DNA of 6,096 nt from Thermoplasmata archaeon. Lineage in GTDB: Archaea > Thermoplasmatota > Thermoplasmata > Lutacidiplasmatales > UBA184. The position numbers were made by a program, and so were the translations under genes. The stretch lies in NCBI GenBank assembly GCA_021828085.1, contig JAKATE010000115.1:1-6096 (forward strand), given 5' to 3'. Below are positions 1 through 4,856 of this stretch, piece by piece. Under the pieces are notes generated by a model. The model saw only the letters and a list, made by a program, of their open reading frames with translations, was not told the origin of the DNA and did no database searches. Positions within the stretch are counted from its first letter, which is position 1; each line of letters begins with the position of its first letter.

Positions 1-485
1 AGGCGACCTCCTGGATCCTCGTCGCCGGCCTGCGATCGCACTACCGCCCCGAGGAACTTGAGGGCCGCACCGTCGCGGTGTTGGCCAACCTCGCTCCCCG
101 CAAGCTCCGGGGCGTCACCTCCCAAGGGATGGTTCTCGCCGCCGAGGGCGGAGAGGTGGTGGCGGTCCTTCTGGCCCCCGACGGGACGCCTCCCGGGACA
201 CCCGTAGAAGGGTTCGAGGGTGGAGCCACGATCTCGCACGAGGAATTCTCCCGGATGCCTCTCCTGGTGGCGCGTGTCGTGCCCGCCGGAGAAAGGGAGG
301 GCACCCTCCGCCTGAGGGTGTCGGAGGGAGAGCTTCCCCTGCCTTCGGCGAGGCCTCCCGCCGAAGGCGCGGTCATCGTCCGGCCTGGGGGTGGGTCCGG
401 GGCCGCCTGGGAGGTCCTTTTCTGGCGCACCGGGGAGCCGGTCCGACCCGACCGGGACCCCCCGGTCGGGGCCCGGGTACGGTGA
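1..485 (+). CDS. metG: Methionyl-tRNA synthetase-type tRNA-binding domain protein (MetRS C-terminal/beta), 3' part only
   Basis: The gene is cut by the window edge; the open frame is entered at position 3. Visible at once is the second half of the EMAP/Arc1p-like OB-fold that MetRS carries at its C-terminus or as a separate beta subunit: ILVAGLRSHYRPEELEGR, then VLANLAPRKLRGVTSQGM and VLLAPDGTPPGTPV. In known family members this fold binds tRNA non-specifically and helps charging with methionine. A normal chain stops soon after the PGxxV motif. Here about 85 more residues follow (231-482), which look like a shortened second copy (ISHEEFSRMPLLVARVV at its start, PDRDPPVGARVR at its end). The stop TGA at 483-485 overlaps the start of the PHP gene, implying co-translation. 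Whether the missing 5' part is a full catalytic MetRS or a stand-alone binding protein cannot be seen. Family assignment is firm; the gene symbol is less certain. Confidence 0.82.
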   Translation, partial: ATSWILVAGLRSHYRPEELEGRTVAVLANLAPRKLRGVTSQGMVLAAEGGEVVAVLLAPDGTPPGTPVEGFEGGATISHEEFSRMPLLVARVVPAGEREGTLRLRVSEGELPLPSARPPAEGAVIVRPGGGSGAAWEVLFWRTGEPVRPDRDPPVGARVR

Positions 486-1186
486 TGGCGGGAGCGCCGC
501 CTCCGAACGGGCGGGTGCTGCGGCTCGACCTGCATGTCCACACGACCGCCTCGCCGGATTCCACCCTCACCCTGGAACGCGCCTTTCAGGAGGCGCGCTC
601 GCGGGGCCTTGCGGGTTTCGCGCTGACCGACCACAATCGGGTCCCGGGGCCGGAAGAGCTCGGGCGCCTGCGCGCGCTCGGACCCGGTCTCCTCCTGGTT
701 CCCGGGAGTGAGATCTCGACCCGGCAGGGGCACCTGCTCGCCTTCGGTCTACGGCGTGCGATCCCTCGGGGCCTCTCCTTTGAGGAATCGGTGGCCCGGG
801 TGCGGGCCGAAGGCGGTCTTCCGGTCGCCCCCCACCCCTTCCGATGGGCCCACGGATGCGGCCTCCGGGGGCTCGCGACACCGGGGCTCGCGGGCTGGGA
901 GGCGGTGAACGGTCGGACCTTCGAGAAGGCGAACCGGCGCGCGGCCGAGCTCCCCCGCTCTCCGGGCGGGACCCGGACGGGCGGGAGCGACGCTCACTCG
1001 CCGGGGGAGGTGGGGCGCGCCTACACGGAGGTCGAGGTGGAGAGCGTCGATGTGGACGGGGTGCTTCGAGCGCTCTCCGAGGGGCGTTGCCGGGGTGGGG
1101 GGGAAGGACAGAGCTGGGGGGGTCGGATCCGGATCAGCCTGGCCAACGCCCAGAAGCGTCTCGGTCGCGGGCTCCGACCGGTCTGA
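485..1186 (+). CDS. PHP-domain metal-dependent phosphoesterase
   Basis: A 233-residue protein that is almost entirely one PHP domain. The metal-ligand set is complete: H17 and H19 (DLHVHTTASPD), D49/H50 (TDHN), E76 (GSEIS), H83 (GHLLAFG), H117 (APHP), and D169/H171 (GGSDAH). Relatives of this small, soluble class (TrpH/YciV-like) hydrolyse phosphodiesters or nucleotide phosphates with a tri-metal centre; some are 5'-3' exonucleases on short RNA or act on 3',5'-bisphosphate nucleotides. The substrate here cannot be read from sequence. The ATG at 485 overlaps the preceding TGA by one base; an in-frame GTG at 482 would give the classic 4-bp GTGA overlap and is an equally possible start. Either way the gene is probably translated by coupling to the MetRS-type gene. 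The glycine- and arginine-rich C-terminus (SEGRCRGGGEG) has no recognised domain. Confidence 0.88.
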   Translation: MAGAPPPNGRVLRLDLHVHTTASPDSTLTLERAFQEARSRGLAGFALTDHNRVPGPEELGRLRALGPGLLLVPGSEISTRQGHLLAFGLRRAIPRGLSFEESVARVRAEGGLPVAPHPFRWAHGCGLRGLATPGLAGWEAVNGRTFEKANRRAAELPRSPGGTRTGGSDAHSPGEVGRAYTEVEVESVDVDGVLRALSEGRCRGGGEGQSWGGRIRISLANAQKRLGRGLRPV

Positions 1187-1212
1187 TCCGAGCGGAGGGT
1201 CCGGGCGAAGCC

Positions 1213-1219
1213 CCTTAAT
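1213..1219 (+). promoter_or_regulatory. Box A (TATA) promoter element of tRNA-Cys
   Basis: CCTTAAT is an A/T-rich island in very GC-rich DNA, centred about 29 bp upstream of the first base of tRNA-Cys. That is the normal archaeal box A-to-start distance, so transcription would begin at or within a few bases of the mature 5' end. Inferred from position and composition only. Confidence 0.6.
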
Positions 1220-1244
1220 GCTCCCTTCCGTGAGGGAAGGCCGC

Positions 1245-1320
1245 GCCGAGGTGGCAGAATGGTTAATGCGACGGACTGCAGATCCGTTTCCTGGGGGTTC
1301 GATTCCCTCCCTCGGCTCCA
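1245..1320 (+). tRNA. tRNA-Cys (anticodon GCA), 3' CCA encoded
   Basis: A full cloverleaf folds from the sequence. The acceptor stem pairs 1245-1251 (GCCGAGG) with 1310-1316 (CCTCGGC). Position 8 is T. The D-arm is 1254-1257 with 1266-1269, of which three pairs form. The anticodon stem ACGGA/TCCGT (1271-1275/1283-1287) closes the loop CTGCAGA, with anticodon GCA at 1278-1280. The variable loop is five bases (1288-1292). The T-stem GGGGG/CCCTC closes the loop TTCGATT. The discriminator is T1317, the expected cysteine identity base, and CCA follows directly at 1318-1320. There is no intron. The gene sits alone on its own promoter between the PHP gene and a non-coding stretch. Confidence 0.97.
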
Positions 1321-1673
1321 GTGAACCTTCCCGGCCCCGAGCAGGGCCTTCTCCGCATTCGATCGAGCGCCTCTCGAAGGAGGCCGGCCGAACCCCCCGC
1401 TTGCGACCCTCGGCGGGGGGGCGCGGTAGGGGGGACCGTGGTCAAGACCCCTCATCGGGAAGCCCCGAGGCGAGGGCCGTCCCGGGGGTGACCCAACCCC
1501 CGATTTCGACGACCCTCTCGTTCCCGTCGAACTGGGGACGACCCGGCGTCCGCCTCCCCTCGACGAAGGTCGAGCTACCGTGTCGGGTCGGTAAGGGGGG
1601 ACGGGCAAGGGGGGCCCGCCTTGCGTCGCCGATTGCTTATACCCGGTTCCGTTCACTTCCCGAGGAGAAAGGA
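1321..1673 (+). other. Non-coding interval dense in short perfect hairpins; candidate structured RNA
   Basis: No convincing protein gene lies here: the frame is open on both strands, but the translations are proline/glycine/arginine-rich and match no family. Perfect inverted repeats visible are 1333-1337/1344-1348, 1393-1400/1413-1420 (8 bp), 1455-1459/1464-1468, 1484-1489/1496-1501, 1505-1511/1525-1531 (7 bp), 1536-1540/1547-1551, 1559-1564/1569-1574 (GAAG loop) and 1605-1610/1619-1624. By my rough estimate fewer than one stem of 6 bp or more with a short loop would be expected per 140 bases at this GC content, while 1484-1624 has four. I recognise no known RNA: the SRP, RNase P and box C/D signatures I looked for are absent. 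No box A is evident upstream of the hairpin run. The stretch ends at the promoter of the hydrolase gene. Confidence 0.3.
1636..1641 (+). promoter_or_regulatory. Box A (TATA) element of the hydrolase-acetyltransferase unit
   Basis: CTTATA, in TTGCTTATACC, lies about 36 bp before the hydrolase ATG. An archaeal start about 26 bp downstream falls near 1664-1666, giving a very short leader. GGAG at 1664-1667 is well spaced (6 bases) as a Shine-Dalgarno for the ATG at 1674. Depending on the exact start, this message may be nearly leaderless. Confidence 0.55.
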
Positions 1674-2507
1674 ATGAGCCCCCATCGCACCTTCGAGGTC
1701 CCCGGCGGGAGCCTTGCCTATGAGGTCGGGGGCCGGGGACCCGCCGTCGTTCTCCTCCACGAGGGCATCGCGGACCGGCGGATGTGGGACCGGGAGTTCC
1801 CGATCCTGATGCGGGACCACCACGTGGCGAGATACGACTTTCGGGGGTACGGGGGCTCGTCCCCGGCAACCTCGGAGTTCTCCCCCGTCCGTGACCTCGC
1901 GACGCTCATCGACCATCTGGGCATGGACCGGCCCCTGATCGTCGGCCCGAGCATGGGGGGGAAGATCGCGCTCGACCTGGCCCTTGCCCAGCCGGAAAAG
2001 GTGGGGGGACTCTTGCTGATCGCCCCGGGTTACTCCGGGATGGATTACGATCATGTCCCGGGGGGGAAGGCCACGTTCGAGCGCGATGAGACGCTCAGCA
2101 AGGCGGCCGCCGATGCGTGGGCCGCAGGTAACCTGGAGGAGGCCACCGGTCACCTTCAGCAGCTCTGGGCCTCCGCGCTCACGGGGAAGGCGCTCGACCT
2201 CTTCCGGACCATGGTCCGGGACAACGCGAAGGAGGTCTTCGAGGAGCGCTCCGGTCAGCACGAGAAGCGGGAGGGGGCCCCCGCGGCTTCCCGTCTGAAG
2301 GAGGTCCGGGCGCCGACCCTGATCCTCGTGGGGGACCGGGACAACCCCGCGATGCCCCCTCTGGCGAACTTCCTGGCCCGGGGGATCCCGGGGGCCCGCG
2401 TGGAACTCGTTCCCGGGGCCGACCATCTGCTGAACCTTTCGAGGCCGGAGGCGTTCGACGCTGCGCTTCCCAGGATCCTCTCCCAGGTACGCGGGGGCTC
2501 CCCGTAG
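1674..2507 (+). CDS. Alpha/beta-fold hydrolase
   Basis: A 277-residue soluble hydrolase with the full catalytic signature. The oxyanion-hole strand is VVLLHEGIADRRMWD (about 25-39), and YDFRGYGGS lies at 54-62. The nucleophile elbow GPSMGG has Ser93, the acid is in GDRDNP (Asp223, or Asp221), and His251 lies in GADHLLN. Residues of about 125-205 form an insertion rich in Ala, Glu and Gln that would be the helical cap. The HEGIADRRMWD form is typical of a large subgroup annotated only as 'alpha/beta hydrolase'; esterase, lipase and C-C hydrolase activities all occur nearby, so the substrate is unknown. The frame stays open far upstream to about 1050, but homology-like sequence begins only at this ATG, which has a Shine-Dalgarno (GGAG, 1664-1667) and box A. 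It is followed after 20 bp by the acetyltransferase, probably as one transcript. Confidence 0.9.
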   Translation: MSPHRTFEVPGGSLAYEVGGRGPAVVLLHEGIADRRMWDREFPILMRDHHVARYDFRGYGGSSPATSEFSPVRDLATLIDHLGMDRPLIVGPSMGGKIALDLALAQPEKVGGLLLIAPGYSGMDYDHVPGGKATFERDETLSKAAADAWAAGNLEEATGHLQQLWASALTGKALDLFRTMVRDNAKEVFEERSGQHEKREGAPAASRLKEVRAPTLILVGDRDNPAMPPLANFLARGIPGARVELVPGADHLLNLSRPEAFDAALPRILSQVRGGSP

Positions 2508-2517
2508 CGACCGTTCC

Positions 2518-2523
2518 GAGGGG
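2518..2523 (+). promoter_or_regulatory. Shine-Dalgarno-like sequence before the acetyltransferase
   Basis: GAGGGG lies four bases before the ATG at 2528, in the 20-bp gap after the hydrolase stop. It supports this start and translation from a shared transcript. Confidence 0.45.
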
Positions 2524-2527
2524 CCCG

Positions 2528-3241
2528 ATGTCGCTGAGTTCGAGACCGCTTGACCCCGAGAGCTGGCCGGCCTTCGCCCGCCTGGTCGAGAAGCATCACG
2601 GCATCTTCGGGGGATGCTGGTGCATCGCCTTTCACCTGGGGCCGGGGGAGGGAAAGCGCGGGGCGGCGGCCTACCGCGCGATGAAGGAGGAACGGGTCCG
2701 GACGGGTCGGGCACACGCCGCCCTGGTCTTCGATGGCCCGGAGGTGGTGGGGTGGTGCCAGTTCGGGTCTCCCTCGGAGCTCCCCAACATCCGGAGCAAG
2801 AAGGCTTACGAGGAGGGCTTGGGCAAGCTCCCCGACTGGCGCATCACCTGCTTCTTCATCGACCGGGAAAGACGCGGCGAGGGCATCGCCACCCGCGCCC
2901 TCCAGGAGGCCCTTGGAGACATCGCTCAGTTGGGGGGCGGGAGCGTGGAAGCCTACCCCGAGGACTACACCGGGGAGAGGACCTCCTCCTCGTTCCTGTG
3001 CAGCGGAACCCTGGGGATGTTCGAGAAGGCGGGGTTCCGCAAGACGCGCAAGATCGCGATGCGTCGATGGGTCGTCGCCCGGAGGGTCGCACCACGTGCG
3101 GGTAGTGAGGCTCGAAGCGGGAAGGCCCCCCTCCTCACGGAGGCGCTCGGGCGCCCCCGGGAGAAGCGCTCTGCTCGAGGAGGTCGGAGTAGGACCCGCT
3201 CTCCATCGCCTCGAACGGGACGGAAAGCTCTCCCAGCATAG
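2528..3241 (+). CDS. GNAT-family N-acetyltransferase, C-terminus uncertain
   Basis: The ORF encodes 237 residues. The acetyl-CoA pyrophosphate loop is clear: ITCFFIDRERRGEGIATRALQ at about 106-126, with R/QxxGxG/A as RRGEGIA (115-121). The N-terminal GGCWCIAFH (28-36) and the late MFEKAGFRKTRKIAMRRWVV (about 162-181) match a GNAT subgroup that normally ends shortly after such a MRR strand, at about 180-195 residues. The acetyl acceptor is unknown. The last 50 or so residues (basic, Arg/Ser/Pro-rich) have no domain character and their DNA overlaps the convergent CYTH gene from 3135 on. At 3103-3107 (TAGTGAG) both other frames would stop, so a single-base indel near there would give a protein of standard length; a genuine extension is the alternative. 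It follows the hydrolase by 20 bp, so the two are likely co-transcribed. Confidence 0.85.
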   Translation: MSLSSRPLDPESWPAFARLVEKHHGIFGGCWCIAFHLGPGEGKRGAAAYRAMKEERVRTGRAHAALVFDGPEVVGWCQFGSPSELPNIRSKKAYEEGLGKLPDWRITCFFIDRERRGEGIATRALQEALGDIAQLGGGSVEAYPEDYTGERTSSSFLCSGTLGMFEKAGFRKTRKIAMRRWVVARRVAPRAGSEARSGKAPLLTEALGRPREKRSARGGRSRTRSPSPRTGRKALPA

Positions 3242-3722
3242 CCTTGAGCTCGGCGTGGGCGGAGGGAGCCGACTCCGGGTGGTCGAGCGTCTTCTCGAAC
3301 TCCAGGAAGGAGCCGAGGCCTTCGACCTCGTCCAAGTGCACGCGGGTCCCTCTCCAATCGAACACCTTCCGGACCTTCGCCACGACGACCCGGACTCCCA
3401 GGGCGGGAGTCAGCACGCCCTCGAGTCCATGGTCGGGGGGGAGAGCGCTGAGAACGATCCGGCTCTCCTTGGTGTCGGCTTTGTCGGGCCGGTCGTACCA
3501 GACCAGCTGGTCCTTTCCGGGCCTCTGAAAGCGGAGCTTGAGTCGACCCCGGACCCCGCCGAAGTAGATGTCCCGTTGGCGTAGGGTCGACTGGAAGGTC
3601 GCCCCTGCGGCGCGCAGACGGTCCTCGATCCCCTGAGGGGAATCCACCCGGGCCTTGAGTTCGATGAGCGTCTTGCGGAGCTCTCCGGACCCGGCCTCCC
3701 TCGCCTCTTCCCCCTCTCGCAT
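3135..3722 (-). CDS. CYTH-domain protein, class IV adenylate cyclase (CyaB)-like
   Basis: A 195-residue minus-strand protein with the CYTH triphosphate-tunnel order. It has TLIELKARV (18-26), RDIYFGGVRGRLKLRFQ (50-66), LVWYDRPDKADTKESR (73-88), the basic strand VRKVFDW (117-123), the metal-binding VHLDEVEGLGSFLEFE (128-143, with D131, E132, E141 and E143), and the closing GSYSDLL (176-182). Family members bind a triphosphate with divalent metal inside a beta-barrel; characterised activities include adenylate cyclase, thiamine triphosphatase and inorganic triphosphatase. Which applies here cannot be told. One departure is that the usual ExExK at the first strand reads L-I-E-L-K, so the first glutamate is missing. 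The only ATG is at 3722; the first 17 residues precede the domain. It is divergent from the ABC operon and convergent with the acetyltransferase, whose ORF overlaps its last 107 bases. Confidence 0.87.
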   Translation of the reverse strand: MREGEEAREAGSGELRKTLIELKARVDSPQGIEDRLRAAGATFQSTLRQRDIYFGGVRGRLKLRFQRPGKDQLVWYDRPDKADTKESRIVLSALPPDHGLEGVLTPALGVRVVVAKVRKVFDWRGTRVHLDEVEGLGSFLEFEKTLDHPESAPSAHAELKAMLGELSVPFEAMESGSYSDLLEQSASPGGARAPP

Positions 3723-3767
3723 GGGTCCTGTCCGTCCGACGGAGCGGTCGGCTCACGCTGAGGCTAC

Positions 3768-3775
3768 CCTTAAGG
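3768..3775 (-). promoter_or_regulatory. Box A (TATA) element of the CYTH gene
   Basis: CCTTAAGG is palindromic. Read on the minus strand it lies about 49 bp before the CYTH ATG, predicting a start near 3744 and a leader of about 22 bases. Because the box is symmetrical it gives no direction by itself; its use for the minus strand is inferred from gene position. Confidence 0.5.
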
Positions 3776-3816
3776 TCGAGGTCGAGCCCGCCCGGCGGGG
3801 GACCTCCTGGGGGGGG

Positions 3817-3834
3817 CGAGGGAATTACGAGGGA
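3817..3834. repeat. Direct repeat CGAGGGA, 11-bp period
   Basis: CGAGGGA occurs at 3817-3823 and again at 3828-3834, separated by the A/T-rich AATT. The 11-bp period, close to one helical turn, in a divergent intergenic region is what a transcription-factor site could look like. With only two short units, chance is not excluded. Confidence 0.3.
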
Positions 3835-3879
3835 AGGTCCGAGCGTCGTCCCCACGGTCTCCCGGGGTAAGCGGCCCGG

Positions 3880-3909
3880 TCCCCGAGTCGCGCGAGCGAC
3901 GCCCGGGGA
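3880..3909. other. Hairpin with GCGA (GNRA) tetraloop
   Basis: The inner stem GTCGC (3887-3891) pairs with GCGAC (3896-3900) around the loop GCGA. The outer TCCCCG (3880-3885) pairs with CGGGGA (3904-3909), with a small asymmetric internal loop between them. In total 11 pairs are capped by a GNRA-type loop, in the interval between the CYTH gene and the ABC operon. The rest of 3723-4022 contains no gene I can support. Confidence 0.4.
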
Positions 3910-3982
3910 TCGCTGGCGGGCACCACCGGCGTACCGGGCCCGTCGGAGATTCCGGGTAGCTCGTCGATGCGGGCACAAAGAG

Positions 3983-3988
3983 CATTAG
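3983..3988 (+). promoter_or_regulatory. Weak box A candidate for the ABC operon
   Basis: CATTAG, within CACAAAGAGCATTAG, is the most A/T-rich stretch before the ATPase gene and lies about 37 bp from its ATG, predicting a short leader. The match to the other promoters in the window (CTTAW) is poor, and no good Shine-Dalgarno is visible. Confidence 0.3.
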
Positions 3989-4022
3989 GGGGGAGGGATT
4001 TTCCGTTCGAGAGAGCCTCCCG

Positions 4023-4856
4023 ATGCGGACGGTCCCGGCGGCGGGCACTCCGAGGCTCCTGCCAGGGGCCCTCTCGTTCGAGTCCGTAAGCGTTCGCTAT
4101 CGAGGTTCCGAGACCGATGCCCTGGTCGACGCTTCCCTCCGCGTCGCGGCCGGTGGAAAGACGGTCATCGTCGGCCCGAACGGCTCCGGGAAGTCCACGC
4201 TTCTCCGCGCGGCCCTCGGGCTCACGCCGGTCTCTCGCGGAACCGTTCGCGTGCTGGGGCAGGATGTCCGATCCGTCCGAGGGGCCACCGGGGTCGGCAC
4301 GAACCTCGATGAGGTCTACCGTCTTCTGACGCTCCCGGTGGACCGCCTCATCACGCTCTGGGCCAAACTCAAGGGCGGCTCGGAAACCGAGGTGCGGGGG
4401 TGGATCGACGGCTTTGGATTGAAATCCGCCCTCGACCGCCCCCTCTTCCGTCTCTCCACCGGACAGATGAAGCTCGTCGGCAACCTGCTCGCTCTCGGCT
4501 TCTCGTCCGAACTGCTCCTCCTGGACGAGCCCTTCGACAACGTGGACTTCGGCCGCCGCCGCAAGCTCATCGAGCTGCTCTCCCGGTCCGGAGCGGCGGT
4601 CGCCATGAACACCCACGAGCTCGATCTGTTGCACTCGTTCCCCGACTGGGACCTCTACTTCATGTTCGAGGGCCAGTTGGTCGGTCGGTTCCACGCGCGC
4701 GACATCGACCGGCTCTACGTGAGCCGCGGGGTCCGGCCGGGAGCTCTGTCGACCTTCCGCTCCGCCATCGGGGAGATCTCCGTCACGCTGGACTCCGGCG
4801 ACTTTCCCATGAAGGGGGCGAGCAACCTCAGCTATCTGCTCGACCGGATCGCATGA
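4023..4856 (+). CDS. ABC transporter ATP-binding protein
   Basis: A 277-residue nucleotide-binding subunit. It has an A-loop aromatic Y26 (SVRYRG), Walker A GPNGSGKST (51-59), signature LSTGQ (144-148, in place of LSGGQ), Walker B LLLLDEP with D168 and catalytic E169, D-loop NVD (173-175) and H-loop H198 (NTHE). In each cycle two such subunits bind and hydrolyse ATP at the inner face of the membrane to drive the partner permease. The Q-loop is unusual: the region where Gln is expected reads GVGTNLDEVYRLLTL (90-104), with Asn94 at about that place. About 60 residues after the catalytic core (from about 215) form a C-terminal extension without a known motif. The ATG at 4023 starts after a 300-bp gap; no better start is visible. 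The stop overlaps the permease start by 4 bp (ATGA), so the two are translationally coupled. The substrate is unknown. Confidence 0.93.
   Translation: MRTVPAAGTPRLLPGALSFESVSVRYRGSETDALVDASLRVAAGGKTVIVGPNGSGKSTLLRAALGLTPVSRGTVRVLGQDVRSVRGATGVGTNLDEVYRLLTLPVDRLITLWAKLKGGSETEVRGWIDGFGLKSALDRPLFRLSTGQMKLVGNLLALGFSSELLLLDEPFDNVDFGRRRKLIELLSRSGAAVAMNTHELDLLHSFPDWDLYFMFEGQLVGRFHARDIDRLYVSRGVRPGALSTFRSAIGEISVTLDSGDFPMKGASNLSYLLDRIA

Noticed and set aside
1333..1348. GGCCC/GGGCC hairpin just after tRNA-Cys as a terminator
   Set aside because: The stem is only 5 bp and no T-tract follows; archaeal termination normally relies on T-runs.
1050..1673. Long upstream extension of the hydrolase reading frame, back through tRNA-Cys and into the PHP gene
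   Set aside because: The extension is low-complexity, crosses a tRNA gene and a promoter, and the hydrolase fold begins only at ATG 1674. The frame is open because stop codons are rare at this GC content.
1321..1673. SRP RNA, RNase P RNA or box C/D RNA in the hairpin-rich stretch
   Set aside because: The conserved signature segments I know for these RNAs could not be found by eye.
1653..2714. 353-codon minus-strand open frame opposite the hydrolase
   Set aside because: Its translation is Pro/Arg/Gly-rich without motifs, while the plus strand encodes a complete catalytic triad; it is an antisense shadow.
2965..3978. 337-codon minus-strand open frame overlapping the CYTH gene in another frame
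   Set aside because: It is arginine- and proline-rich with no domain, and the CYTH motifs are in the other minus frame.
3825..3990. Minus-strand fragment reading ARIDELPGISDGPGTPVVP... and ending at TAA
   Set aside because: The composition is fairly protein-like and it could be a gene remnant, but there is no start codon close to the fragment, no family match I recognise, and the frame continues into antisense of the ABC gene.
4400..4852. Upstream extension of the permease frame into the ATPase gene
   Set aside because: The ATGA overlap at 4853 supplies the natural start; the upstream part is an Arg/Pro-rich shadow of the ATPase.
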